Source: Sporolactobacillus shoreicorticis
GTDB lineage: Bacteria; Bacillota; Bacilli; Bacillales; Sporolactobacillaceae
NCBI RefSeq assembly: GCF_024125445.1
Contig: NZ_JAMXWM010000036.1
Coordinates: 1 to 39,507 of the forward strand
Reading direction: 5' to 3'
Length of the DNA: 39,507 nucleotides
The notes under the pieces are model-generated. The model had not been told where the DNA came from. It saw only the letters and a program-made list of their open reading frames with translations, and searched no databases. The position numbers were made by a program, and so were the translations under genes. Below, one piece after another: positions 17,459 through 25,060 of the stretch (position 1 is the stretch's first letter; the number at the start of each line of letters is the position of its first letter).

Positions 17459-18217
17459 GCCACGACCAAGAGGTCCAAGACGAGAACAAGCAAAAGCCAT
17501 TTAGTTGAAAAGCAATGGTGAATTGAAATTAGTTGATCTTGCTGGGCAAATGAGTGTCACACCGAACACTATTCGGAAGTGGAAGGCTCAGGATAAATGG
17601 GATAACGAATTAAAAGGGAGCGCTCTTAAAGTCTGTGTGTCATCCAGGCAATCAAAATGCAGCCGTTCACGGCGCCCACTGGGCAATCATAATGCAACCA
17701 AGTTCGGTTTCTTCAGCAAATATCTTCCAGCTGAATCTGTAGAGATCATGCAGGCGATAAACACCGCTGATCCTGCTGATTTATTGTGGGATCAGATCAT
17801 GATCCAGTACACTGCGATTATAAGAGCGCAGAAGATCATGCTGTGCAAGATCACGAAGATACAACTAAAATGCAAAATAAGCATCTTCATAGGAAGTCTA
17901 AAAAAGAAACAAAAACTACGACAGCAGAATCCAGTACAGATCAGGAAGGCTATTTAATTCAGTTCGCTTGGGATAAACAAGCGAACTTTTTAAATGCTCA
18001 GAGCCGGGCAATGGGTGAGCTGAGGGTGTTAATTAAGCAATTTGTATCCATTGCTGATGAACAGGACGAGCGGCGAAAGAAGCTTGAATTGATGCAGGTT
18101 CATATTGATGACATCAAGTCGGATATTAGGCGTAAGGACAACGCACCGGAAAAGCCGGATATATCGTCATCTTACGTTGATGCACTAAAAGGCAAGGCAT
18201 CGGACGTTAAGAAATAG
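17459..18217 (+). pseudogene. Phage terminase small subunit, broken
   Basis: The pieces together match a PBSX/skin-type terminase small subunit (XtmA/YqaS family). They start at a GTG with MPRPRGPRREQAKAI, hit an in-frame TAG at 17504-17506, and resume with LKLVDLAGQMSVTPNTIRKW (helix-turn-helix for pac-site DNA). Shifts in frame occur in the repetitive PGNQNA/LGNHNA linker near 17635-17690. The sequence then continues with FGFFSKYLPAE and shifts again near 17880 into IQFAWDKQANFLNAQSRAM and LIKQFVSIADEQDERRKKLE. One stop and at least two or three frameshifts make it non-functional. The large terminase subunit that normally follows is absent. Confidence 0.85.
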
Positions 18218-18221
18218 CATT

Positions 18222-18416
18222 ATGCCCATTATATTATTTATATCAATTTTGTTATGTATATTCACAGAAAAGTTAATAACATATTGGATTTTATTTGTTC
18301 TATACCTTGCCTTTTTTATTATTAATATTTTTTACGATCGTAAATTAATTCATATTCTTGTTTATTCAGCAGGAGCTATATTATTTTTCATACTTCTTTT
18401 AATACGTACGTTTTAA
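18222..18416 (+). CDS. Small hydrophobic protein
   Basis: 64 residues, almost entirely hydrophobic, with probably two transmembrane helices separated by FYDRKLIH. It starts 5 bases after the terminase remnant and has no good ribosome binding site. It could be a holin-like or immunity-like membrane peptide, but I recognise no family and the AT-rich codons leave room for chance. Confidence 0.4.
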   Translation: MPIILFISILLCIFTEKLITYWILFVLYLAFFIINIFYDRKLIHILVYSAGAILFFILLLIRTF

Positions 18417-18729
18417 CAGTAATACGTAACGGAAGAGAGCCTTTTTTATTTAAAAATTAAAATCGTATTCGTATAATAATCCCAATATACCACTTCTTTA
18501 TGGACATCCGGTTGCGTGATCTTCGAAGTTGAATGACTACATCGTGCGAATGGTGAGGTCATAATGTTTCTTTACATCATTGAAACCGCCTCCTATTATG
18601 TAAGTAGGAGTACGCTATAAAAAGTGGTTAGAAAATAAAAAATTCGTCTGGCTGAAAAGCCAAAGTATCGGACGCCTCCTTATTGGGAAAGCTAGATGAC
18701 CTGCTCAATGATTTTTAATTTTATCTATC
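18417..18729. other. Non-coding right arm of the prophage remnant
   Basis: No gene is seen. The segment has scattered short inverted repeats (for example around 18590-18615, CCTCCTATTATG against GTAGGAG) but nothing I can name. It precedes the right subterminal repeat. Confidence 0.35.
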
Positions 18730-18755
18730 ATGGGTAAATTATGGGTCGTAACTTA
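18730..18755. repeat. Right subterminal direct repeat (candidate integrase arm site)
   Basis: This is the partner of 15482-15507, differing at 3 of 26 positions. It lies 100 bp inside attR, in the same orientation as the left copy. Confidence 0.6.
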
Positions 18756-18854
18756 ACGTAAACTGTGAATCCCTATCTAAAAGATCTAATTAAAATTTCA
18801 GCGGAAACTTCACTTTCATACAAGAACATATATTCCTGTAAATATTAATGCGAT

Positions 18855-18874
18855 ATGGGCGGCATGATGTAATA
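18855..18874. repeat. attR: right copy of the 20-bp groEL-end repeat
   Basis: Identical to 15409-15428, including the groEL stop codon, but preceded by unrelated sequence. Host sequence resumes to the right, beginning with a hairpin and T-run that would suit a groEL terminator. Confidence 0.85.
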
Positions 18875-18875
18875 G

Positions 18876-18907
18876 AACCTCAATAATCCTGCTACAGAGG
18901 GGTTTTT
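18876..18907 (+). terminator. Likely original groE terminator, displaced by the insertion
   Basis: AACCTC can pair with GAGGGGTT (two bulged bases), followed by TTTTG, starting two bases after attR. In an uninterrupted chromosome it would lie directly behind the groEL stop codon. Confidence 0.6.
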
Positions 18908-18993
18908 GAGTGGATTTCAAAAGCTAAAAAAGCAACAAAGTAGAAAAAAATCCTCATTTTATTTCAAATGAGAATCATAAAAGTGATTTTACG

Positions 18994-19039
18994 GATACCT
19001 TTCAGATACTGGTTCATTTTCTGAGAGGTATCTTTTTTT
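18994..19039 (+). terminator. Strong rho-independent terminator
   Basis: GATACCTTTC pairs with GAGAGGTATC across a 19-base loop and is followed by TTTTTTT. It points in the groEL direction and may act as the second of two tandem terminators for the operon. It also separates groE from the convergent immunity-like gene. Confidence 0.75.
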
Positions 19040-19145
19040 AGGTATTGGCGACGTGAATGAAACACCAATTGTCGTTTCCTTTGTGGCCAACCCGATATAA
19101 CTTATTTTTATACGATAAACTGACCTCAAGGGCAGTGAAAACATT

Positions 19146-19337
19146 TTATTGATTTTTATCATATGCGAGTGCTCTCTCAACTATTTCTTCAGGTGACAAA
19201 TCCTCACCGCTCCAAAAAATTAAATCACTCGGAGCTGGATGAGAAACATTTTTTTCAAGTATATCATCAGACGATTCAGGGTCGTATATTTTCTTTACAA
19301 GTTCAATTAATTCTGTTTTAGATAACTTTTGATTCAT
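19146..19337 (-). CDS. Colicin/pyocin-type bacteriocin immunity protein (Im7/Im9 family), orphan
   Basis: A 63-residue protein with the pattern of the nuclease-colicin immunity family (PF01320): TELIELVKKIYDPESSDD in helix 1, then HPAPSDLIFWSG, which corresponds to the HPxxSDLIF(Y/W) specificity segment, and SPEEIVERALAYDKNQ in the last helix. It is slightly shorter than Im9 (86 residues), mainly by a short helix-2 region and a missing C-terminus. The start at 19337 has AAGG nine bases upstream; an ATG at 19343 is too close to it. No nuclease toxin gene lies beside it in the window. It probably protects against a nuclease bacteriocin or polymorphic toxin of relatives. Confidence 0.75.
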   Translation of the reverse strand: MNQKLSKTELIELVKKIYDPESSDDILEKNVSHPAPSDLIFWSGEDLSPEEIVERALAYDKNQ

Positions 19338-19447
19338 ATTCATTCACCTTTTCTCAGTTAATGGCCTTTTACATCTTAGTGGTTATATTTTTATATTCTG
19401 ATTAAGTTTTTTCACTTTATGGGAATAATCACCTGTTTTTAAAAACG

Positions 19448-19609
19448 ATCAGGGTCGTAAATAAAGCTGCGAAGAAGATAAAAATGAGGCTTAACATACT
19501 TGTTATTTGATTTATATTAGGAAACTGTGTTAAGCATACAAGTCATTTAAATAGCAGCCACTGGCCGAGAAAAACCATTAAGTAAAGCAGTTTTCGTCCA
19601 AAAGTCATC
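19448..19609 (-). pseudogene. Possible small membrane protein gene with an internal stop
   Basis: Reading from ATG 19609 gives MTFGRKLLYLMVFLGQWLLF, a TGA after 21 codons, then in the same frame 37 more codons with a clear transmembrane segment (LSLIFIFFAALFTTLIVF) ending FKNR. The two hydrophobic halves look like one two-helix protein broken by a nonsense change. The evidence is the frame continuity and the composition only. Confidence 0.3.
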
Positions 19610-19698
19610 GTTCACACACAGCTCCTTATAAAAATCGGGATTTCCCCGAATATTGCTACCTCATTTTACCATATCGGAGAAACTGTAAAATTAAAAAA

Positions 19699-19878
19699 AT
19701 GAAGATAGATCCTACAATGCAGCTGAATGTTGCTATAATGGAAATAAATAACAAAGTGATTGTGATTGGAAATGTGAAAGTAAAAATCACAGATTTACCG
19801 GAACATGAGGAGACGACGATTGGCACTCACCAGGGCAAAGGTGAAGGTGTGAAGTGGGACGAAGGAAAAAAATTCTAA
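19699..19878 (+). CDS. Hypothetical 59-residue protein
   Basis: An open frame with a strongly protein-like pattern: MQLNVAIMEINNKVIVIGNV, then VKITDLPEHEETTIGTHQGK, ending GEGVKWDEGKKF. It has beta-strand alternation followed by a polar glycine-rich tail. The start could be ATG 19699, 19717 or 19738; none has a strong ribosome binding site. It lies 13 bases upstream of the 62-residue membrane protein and may be co-transcribed with it. I do not recognise the family. Confidence 0.5.
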   Translation: MKIDPTMQLNVAIMEINNKVIVIGNVKVKITDLPEHEETTIGTHQGKGEGVKWDEGKKF

Positions 19879-19891
19879 GGATGTAACAAAT

Positions 19892-20080
19892 ATGCTGAAT
19901 AAATCGTTTTATTGGATTGTAATCAAATGGATGCTTATTTCAAATTTTTGTTGGATTTTGTATTTCACAGGAGCGATTATTTTTTTAGATATCATAATGT
20001 GGGGTATGATCTTGGTTACGGTGACAGGGTCCTATGTTGAGTATCTGATGAAGAGGGAGGTTGGCGGCAAACATGAGTGA
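19892..20080 (+). CDS. Small two-helix membrane protein
   Basis: 62 residues with two hydrophobic stretches (about 6-28 and 30-48) and a charged C-terminus (MKREVGGKHE). AAGGATG lies 9 bases before ATG 19892. It directly follows the 59-residue gene, so the two are probably one transcript. No family is recognised. Confidence 0.55.
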   Translation: MLNKSFYWIVIKWMLISNFCWILYFTGAIIFLDIIMWGMILVTVTGSYVEYLMKREVGGKHE

Positions 20081-20293
20081 TGTGATGGGTGAATAAAAAA
20101 GAACTGGAGGCCTATTGAAGGCTGGATTCGAGGACAGATTGATGAACAAATAGCCAATGATTATTGAACCGGCAAAGGTTAAAATGTGGTATTGTGATAG
20201 CGAGTTGCTCAAAAAAATAAGTTTTTTTTATAAGAGATGATAGGGCCATAAGATTCAGTTGAGTGATCAGGTAAGGGCCCAATCTGATAAATA
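20081..20293. other. Intergenic stretch with a possible decayed coding trace
   Basis: No intact gene. In one frame, positions about 20095-20167 read KKNWRPIEGWIRGQIDEQIA, ending NDY and a stop, which looks protein-like but has no start codon. It may be the tail of a degraded gene. Confidence 0.25.
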
Positions 20294-20429
20294 GACGGAA
20301 AAATTCCGCTTATCGCATCGAAAAACGTGAAAATGGAGCACTTTTCTTTGAATAAGCGGAAAAATTCCCCTTATTTCCTTATGAAACAAGCGCTATGATG
20401 CATATAATCGGAAAATCTCCGCTTATTTT
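20294..20429. repeat. Three short palindromic repeats of the CGGAAAAATTCCGCTTAT type
   Basis: Copies at 20294-20313, 20351-20375 and 20404-20429 share CGGAAAA-(A/T)-TCC(G/C)CTTAT, with CGG starts 61 and 52 bases apart. Copy 2 is flanked by AATAAG and CTTATT and can fold into a hairpin. Spacers differ in sequence and length. Elements of this type are scattered in many Bacillaceae genomes, as I recall. Confidence 0.6.
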
Positions 20430-20620
20430 ACTTCGTTACTTAATAAAGGACCATGAAATAGAAATGGCTGTTCAAAGTTAATGATTCAAAACCGTATTTG
20501 GAGCGAAAGCTATCACGTCCTGTGAAAGTATGTCCTGCATGCAGTGCGAAAGCCACGGCATCCTACGGAAGTAAGAACCGGGTGTTTTTTGCCCGTTTTT
20601 TCTTAAAGGAGTATACGACT

Positions 20621-20821
20621 ATGTTTATGCTTGTCGCTGTTCTTTTGTTTTTATTCAGCGCATTAATGGCGTTTGCTATACAAGTGATGTATCAATTGAT
20701 ATTTAAAGAAAAGTATGGATCAATCTCAGAATTCTGTGATCATACGGGTCTCGCTTGGATACCATCAGTTCTATTCATTTTATCTTTGTTATGTTTTATC
20801 ATTTTTTTAGCTTACCACTAA
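20621..20821 (+). CDS. Small two-helix membrane protein
   Basis: A 66-residue protein with an N-terminal helix (LVAVLLFLFSALMAFAIQVM), a polar middle (FKEKYGSISEFCDHTG) and a second helix (SVLFILSLLCFIIFLAY). AAAGGAG precedes ATG 20621 by 9 bases. The frame also extends upstream to 20498, but that part has no ribosome binding site. No family is recognised. Confidence 0.55.
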   Translation: MFMLVAVLLFLFSALMAFAIQVMYQLIFKEKYGSISEFCDHTGLAWIPSVLFILSLLCFIIFLAYH

Positions 20822-21039
20822 AATAATTAGTAACTGTCAAAGATGGGAAAGCCTGAAAATCTCTCCTGAAACATTTGCCGGCAAACTTTTGCACTAGAAG
20901 GATGGTTTGTGGCGCAAGAAAACGTCACAAAAGTAAACAATTTGTTGCATGTCATTGTTTTGCTCCTCATACTTAATTTTGCGGTAGTGACACTTATTCA
21001 GATCTTTTTATTTATCCTAAAAATGGGAGAAATTTTCGA

Positions 21040-21063
21040 AAAAAAAACCTCTCAAATGAGAGG
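21040..21063 (-). terminator. Rho-independent terminator after cotD
   Basis: On the minus strand, CCTCTC-ATTT-GAGAGG is followed by eight T residues. It lies 9 bases after the cotD stop. Confidence 0.85.
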
Positions 21064-21071
21064 CAACGCAA

Positions 21072-21335
21072 TTAAAACCAAAAATTAAAGCAAGAACGTT
21101 GACGATTACATGCCTGACACTTGCTTGGTAAGCCAGGATCGACAACTTCGGTTTGTTGGGATTCCTGCACAATATGTCTAGGCACATTAACAATGTTTTG
21201 TCTATTCACGTGAACAATCGGATGAATGACCGGAACATATCTTGGTACACAGGTATTATGAATCACATACTGCGGATCACAATAGATCGGTTTGACGTTG
21301 GAGTCATTGTTTCCACCACAATCTTTTTTACTCAT
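21072..21335 (-). CDS. cotD: Spore coat protein CotD family
   Basis: An 87-residue His/Pro/Val-rich protein like the inner spore coat protein CotD. Visible features are YCDPQYVIHNTCVPRYVPVI, HPIVHVNRQNIVNVPRHIVQ and a Cys-rich C-terminus (SKCQACNRQRSC). AGGGGTG precedes ATG 21335 by about 7 bases. It stands alone with its own terminator, as coat genes usually do, and would be expressed late in the mother cell. Its presence supports an endospore-forming host. Confidence 0.85.
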   Translation of the reverse strand: MSKKDCGGNNDSNVKPIYCDPQYVIHNTCVPRYVPVIHPIVHVNRQNIVNVPRHIVQESQQTEVVDPGLPSKCQACNRQRSCFNFWF

Positions 21336-21450
21336 GAGTAATCACCCCTAGTATCAGTAAATGCGGATTGAGTAATATGGACACGTACAGAGGCCTAAAA
21401 ATTTATTTAAATACCTGCTCATGCCAAAGAAGATACCGTAAAAAACGGTC

Positions 21451-21606
21451 ATGATACAAGTGAAGGAATTAATTGCACTTGGAAATTCATCTATTGGCGA
21501 CATCGAAGCACTGATTTCACTGTTTGTTGGGCAGGCGGTGTTTGCCAACCGATACATAAGGTTTTTTACTGTCAGGATGTACATGTTTTTGAATAAGACT
21601 AAATAA
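21451..21606 (+). CDS. Doubtful 51-residue ORF
   Basis: ATG 21451 opens MIQVKELIALGNSSIGDIEA, and the frame ends MYMFLNKTK. It overlaps by an ATGA the end of a basic mini-frame that starts at 21379. The opposite strand is also open here. No ribosome binding site is clear, so which strand, if either, is coding cannot be decided. Confidence 0.2.
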   Translation: MIQVKELIALGNSSIGDIEALISLFVGQAVFANRYIRFFTVRMYMFLNKTK

Positions 21607-21664
21607 TTAGGAAATTATGCCGAAATAAATAATAACAAATCCATTTTTGAAAGAAGGTATAGTA

Positions 21665-21793
21665 ATGAAAAAGAAAACGGTTACTTTGACTGATCTAATT
21701 GAGAAGAATAAAATTGAAATCTTAAATGATCGTAATGAATTGAGGAGAATTGAAATAAAAATCGATCAGAAGCACATTGAAAAAGTAAAATAG
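21665..21793 (+). CDS. FbpA-like small basic protein
   Basis: A 42-residue protein (MKKKTVTLTDLIEKNKIEIL, then NDRNELRRIEIKIDQKHIEK) that resembles the Fur-regulated basic protein FbpA family of Bacillus. In B. subtilis that protein assists the sRNA FsrA in the iron-sparing response. AGAAGG precedes ATG 21665 by 7 bases. I do not see a convincing Fur box upstream, so iron control is not claimed. The family assignment is from the sequence pattern and memory. Confidence 0.55.
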   Translation: MKKKTVTLTDLIEKNKIEILNDRNELRRIEIKIDQKHIEKVK

Positions 21794-22202
21794 TGATCAT
21801 TTTGTTTACTTGATACAAATGTTATTCATTGATTTACCGGAAGATCGTTAGAAGCGGGTTAAGATTTGTCCTCTTTAATCTTTGGCACGAATGCTGTGAA
21901 AGATATTCCTAACATCTCCTTAATTCAGCCTTAAGCTGTTTTTAATAGTTGAGAGTTATACTAAATATCAGTGAGGGTGGCATCGGTGGTCACCATCAGT
22001 GTTGGCGATGGTGGGGCCAATACTACTATTTTTGTATCGCCGCAATCACGTCCCTCTTAGGCAATCGGCTGTATGTCATCGACCTCTCATTGAGCAGGAT
22101 TCCTTCCGCAGATGCTTCTCTAATTCATTTAGCGTCCTATGCCATTTGATATGGTAAAATAAGGTATCGGCTGATCAAGTGGGATCCCGAGGAGATGATT
22201 GA
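21794..22202. other. Intergenic region with GC-rich inverted repeat
   Basis: No reliable gene. It includes a small hairpin (CAGC-CTTAA-GCTG with a T-rich tail, about 21926-21946) and a stronger inverted repeat CACCATC-N9-GATGGTG at about 21990-22013. The sequence ATATGGTAAAAT at about 22150 looks like an extended -10 for the membrane-protein gene at 22203. Confidence 0.35.
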
Positions 22203-22517
22203 ATGAGAAAGCCTTTTGTATTCACTGCAATTATTGCAATAGCGACAATTGCAGCCTGCTTTTTTGGGTATGAATTTCAAGAAATGGCTTATTGGACTAG
22301 AGACAGCATGTTTTGGTACTGGGTTGGCGCTGTACTGTCTTATTTATTTTCTGCGGCAGCGATTATTTTTATAATTATCGACATAGCGACAAAGCGAACC
22401 TTGGGGAAGATCGAGCGCGTGATCGATGGAGTAGTCATGGGTGGCGGGATGCTTGTCGCCATTTTGACTATTCTTTGGACGACATTTGTTATCATCGCCG
22501 GGCAGTCGGAAATGTAA
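22203..22517 (+). CDS. Hypothetical membrane protein
   Basis: 104 residues with three hydrophobic segments (about 5-22, 37-58 and 78-98) and a short charged loop TKRTLGKIER. GAGGAG lies about 8 bases before ATG 22203. It is followed after 27 bases by another small membrane protein. No family is recognised. Confidence 0.65.
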   Translation: MRKPFVFTAIIAIATIAACFFGYEFQEMAYWTRDSMFWYWVGAVLSYLFSAAAIIFIIIDIATKRTLGKIERVIDGVVMGGGMLVAILTILWTTFVIIAGQSEM

Positions 22518-22544
22518 ACGGTTTGCCGTGAAAGGATGTTTAAA

Positions 22545-22724
22545 ATGAACTGGAAACTCTATACAGTGCTCGTTATACCTGCCGCAATACTTATGTTAAT
22601 TTTTGGTTTTCTTTTCCCCATCCCATCAAAGTACTTCATCTGTATCCTGGTTATTCCGGCTATTTTTTGGACCCTATACCATTCCATCAATTACACTCAA
22701 AAAAAGAAGAGTAATCGTTATTGA
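22545..22724 (+). CDS. Small two-helix membrane protein
   Basis: 59 residues with two hydrophobic segments and a basic tail (YTQKKKSNRY). ATG 22545 is preferred, with AAAGG suitably spaced; ATG 22536 lies inside the ribosome binding site. It is probably in one transcript with the gene at 22203. Confidence 0.55.
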   Translation: MNWKLYTVLVIPAAILMLIFGFLFPIPSKYFICILVIPAIFWTLYHSINYTQKKKSNRY

Positions 22725-22816
22725 GATTTGATAAAGAGCGTGTAATTTACTCAGATGAACTAATTGCTTATTTTTGAATTAAAATGAATGGGTTTATATC
22801 TTCCGTAATCTAGAAA

Positions 22817-22999
22817 TTAGGCCGGAATTATTTTAATTGACGAAAAGACACGATCTAAAGAAAAAGTTCGGATCTGACGGCGTGAAAAACAATACGCCCG
22901 GATGTATTGGTCGGAAACGAAAGTGATGCGAATACGTCGCTTCGTAAACTTGCCTGATCTGTCTTGATAAATAATCATAACAATGTCCCCTGGGTACAT
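22817..22999 (-). CDS. WYL-like small protein
   Basis: 60 residues opening MYPGDIVMIIYQDRSGKFTK, then RRIRITFVSDQYIRAYCFSR and RQIRTFSLDRVFSSIK. The pattern I-Y-x-D-x(4)-T-x-R-x-I followed by aromatic-R/K residues and R-x-F-x-L-D-R-I/V is that of a stand-alone WYL-type Sm-fold domain, a ligand-binding module often found in regulators. GGAAGGTG precedes ATG 22999 by 6 bases. Its role is unknown. Confidence 0.65.
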   Translation of the reverse strand: MYPGDIVMIIYQDRSGKFTKRRIRITFVSDQYIRAYCFSRRQIRTFSLDRVFSSIKIIPA

Positions 23000-23053
23000 G
23001 CTTTTCACCTTCCTTTCCATAATTATATCGAACGTATATTCGCAAATCAACAC

Positions 23054-23272
23054 AAAATGGGAATAAACGTTTGCTTATTTTTGGAGAGTTTTTTGATGAA
23101 GCGATGGACACTGGAATATCAGTTGCTCTTTATTGTTGGACAGATGATGAATAATTGATTCTTGAGCTTGAATCCGTAATTATCGAGACAGCAAAGGAAA
23201 AGCTGCTAAAATTAAGTATGACAGTGATAAGCTGTTCAAAATCATTGAAATATAGATGCGAGGGTGATAGCA
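23054..23272. other. Intergenic stretch with decayed coding traces
   Basis: No intact gene. Protein-like traces occur in different plus-strand frames (FDEAMDTGISVALYCWTDDE near 23090-23155, and GKAAKIKYDSDKLFKIIEI near 23198-23254). They may be the remains of a frameshifted gene that I cannot identify. Confidence 0.3.
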
Positions 23273-23461
23273 ATGCTTGAAAAAGAGAAGAAACCCTTCA
23301 ATGACGTGATTGATCATATGGACAAAATCGAAGGCAGCAGGCTAGAAAAAATTGAAATGAAGACATTGCCCAAGCCAATTCGAGTCCTTGGCTATTTCTT
23401 ATTAACTTTTGTCGTTGTGAGCACACTGTTAACGGTAATTCTTAGTCTTATCAATAATTAG
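23273..23461 (+). CDS. Small protein with C-terminal membrane anchor
   Basis: 62 residues: a charged N-terminal half (MLEKEKKPFNDVIDHMDKIE) and one transmembrane helix near the C-terminus (VLGYFLLTFVVVSTLLTVIL). GAGGGTG precedes ATG 23273 by about 6 bases. No family is recognised. Confidence 0.55.
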   Translation: MLEKEKKPFNDVIDHMDKIEGSRLEKIEMKTLPKPIRVLGYFLLTFVVVSTLLTVILSLINN

Positions 23462-23673
23462 ATACTTGTAAGGTCGGAAAGCCTGAGGACGTTGAAATGA
23501 CGGTCAACCCGTTGTTTTCGCGGCTTCTTTTTTTCTGTACTGTAGCAGAACGGATTTTCAATCAAATCGATACCTTAAGAACATGGGAAAACTCACATGA
23601 CCTAAGTCGGCTGCCGAATTTCAGGTATCCTGTAAATAATCACTCTGGTTGATAGAGGTGATCGAAAATTAAA

Positions 23674-24189
23674 GTGTACAAATTTTTGGCAATAGGTATT
23701 CTGCTCCTGCTTCTCTTTGCCGGATGCGCACATGAGAAGCGTTCAACAGATGTAAAACAAGTTCAACTAAATGCTGCACTTGTTAAAGGCTTGAAACATG
23801 GAGAAATCACCGGAACACCACTTTCTTTAAACGACGGGTTTCGTTTGGCGGACGTCAAAAAAGCTTGGGGAGAGCCGGATCGGCATATTGATCGTGAAGA
23901 AGTGCAGAGCTATGTATATAAGAAAAACGGTCAAACGTTTCAGATTGATGACGCTATTGAAACGGATGACTTTAAGGATCAGAAGCGTTTTAAGTATCGT
24001 TTTGTCGTGCATTTGAAAATCTCTCGAGAAAAAATCGTTAAAGCAATGAATGCTGCACCAAAAATAAATGGAAAACGTCTGCTTCAGTATCAATATAATG
24101 GGCACATCATTCAATTTGAACAGGATGGGACAAAAAATAATTGGCTTATGTTCTATCGAAATGCGTCACAAAGCGACATGGAAAAGTGA
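23674..24189 (+). CDS. Lipoprotein, DUF4309/YjgB-like
   Basis: 171 residues with a lipoprotein signal peptide (hydrophobic stretch then the lipobox LFAGC, Cys18 lipidated). The mature part has KGLKHGEITGTPLSLNDG, then DVKKAWGEPD, the repeat pattern of DUF4309 proteins that are exported in Bacillus. It starts with GTG 23674, and GAGGTG lies about 13 bases upstream, which is rather far. It should sit on the outer face of the membrane. The function is unknown. Confidence 0.7.
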   Translation: MYKFLAIGILLLLLFAGCAHEKRSTDVKQVQLNAALVKGLKHGEITGTPLSLNDGFRLADVKKAWGEPDRHIDREEVQSYVYKKNGQTFQIDDAIETDDFKDQKRFKYRFVVHLKISREKIVKAMNAAPKINGKRLLQYQYNGHIIQFEQDGTKNNWLMFYRNASQSDMEK

Positions 24190-24311
24190 TCGGCAATTCC
24201 GGCTATGAACGTGATTCATTGCGGCCACTCAAAATAGTATGGAGCGATATTAATCAGCAGTCGGATTGATTGGTCGGGAAGTTCCCAGGCTTGCGGCATT
24301 TATTATCAGGC

Positions 24312-24845
24312 TCATGAATTTATTAAATCCTTAAAATAGTGATTTAAGTGGGCTGCGGAATTCAGGGCGTTTTTATCTGTTAAAACGTCTCCTATTTTAT
24401 CACCTTTGCCAATTATATAACCCGCGAATTTCATCTGTAAAAAGTCGCAAATGAATTGCGTTTGCTGCACAATCGGTAATGCTTTTATATAAGGTTCATC
24501 GCCTCCCACGGTAATTAAATGAACCTCCTTCGCGCGCATCCGTTCTCTGAAATTGGGCATTGACGGGTCCCTCAGGGTTTCAGACCAACGATCAATATAT
24601 AGTTTTAATAAACTGGACATACCATACCAGTAAACTGGGGTAACAAATAAAACGATATCGGCGAGCACTTGTTTTCGTATCAGCTTTTGATAATCATCAT
24701 TTTCATGATGATGAGTTGAGATGGGATCGATGTGATAATCCTTCAAAAAAATTTTTGTAACAGCCAAATTTTGAAGCGCGATATCGGCGAGTTTTTCTGA
24801 GTTTCCTTTGTCTCTTATGGAACCATAAAAAGCAATGATGTTCAT
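24312..24845 (-). CDS. Flavodoxin-like NAD(P)H-dependent FMN reductase
   Basis: 177 residues with the flavodoxin-like fold: the FMN phosphate loop YGSIRDKGNSEKLAD (about residues 8-22) and the second flavin loop TPVYWYGMSSLLKLYIDRWS (about 69-88), typical of NADPH-dependent FMN reductase or iron-sulfur-flavoprotein-like oxidoreductases. TAGGAG precedes ATG 24845 by about 8 bases. It is monocistronic. The physiological substrate is unknown. Confidence 0.85.
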   Translation of the reverse strand: MNIIAFYGSIRDKGNSEKLADIALQNLAVTKIFLKDYHIDPISTHHHENDDYQKLIRKQVLADIVLFVTPVYWYGMSSLLKLYIDRWSETLRDPSMPNFRERMRAKEVHLITVGGDEPYIKALPIVQQTQFICDFLQMKFAGYIIGKGDKIGDVLTDKNALNSAAHLNHYFKDLINS

Positions 24846-25016
24846 AAAGATCTCCTATTGTTGTTTTCTTAACTATAATGATTTACAAAGATTTTTTAAA
24901 GCAGAATCGTTCGATAACGTCAATCGGATTTTTTAATGCATCAAACCATAATTTTTGGGGGGACTTTTCTCTTTCAGAGGATCTTTTGAGAAATGTCCTT
25001 TTTATTTCACCGAAAA

Positions 25017-25030
25017 AGAACGTACGTTCT
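25017..25030. promoter_or_regulatory. SOS box (LexA/DinR site)
   Basis: AGAACGTACGTTCT contains the perfect GAAC-N4-GTTC core of the Bacillus SOS box (CGAAC-N4-GTTCG), with only the two outer bases changed. It immediately precedes a TATAAT at 25033-25038, so LexA would block this promoter. The downstream YolD-like gene is of a type often under SOS control. Confidence 0.75.
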
Positions 25031-25032
25031 TG

Positions 25033-25038
25033 TATAAT
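25033..25038 (+). promoter_or_regulatory. -10 element of the SOS-controlled promoter
   Basis: TATAAT at 25033-25038, three bases after the SOS box. The -35 position (about 25010-25015) is poor, which is common for promoters with a repressor site in the spacer. Confidence 0.5.
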
Positions 25039-25060
25039 GAATGTTAACAGGAGTGATTTT

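Noticed and set aside
18989-19180. A 63-codon minus-strand frame overlapping the immunity gene end, considered as the missing toxin
   Set aside because: It is far too short for a nuclease domain, has no HNH-type residues and overlaps a terminator.
20294-20429. CRISPR array
   Set aside because: There are only three copies with unequal spacing and imperfect repeats, and no cas genes. They look like dispersed palindromic repeats instead.
21949-22149. A 66-codon plus-strand frame
   Set aside because: No ribosome binding site, unusual composition, and it overlaps a hairpin region. It was judged non-coding.
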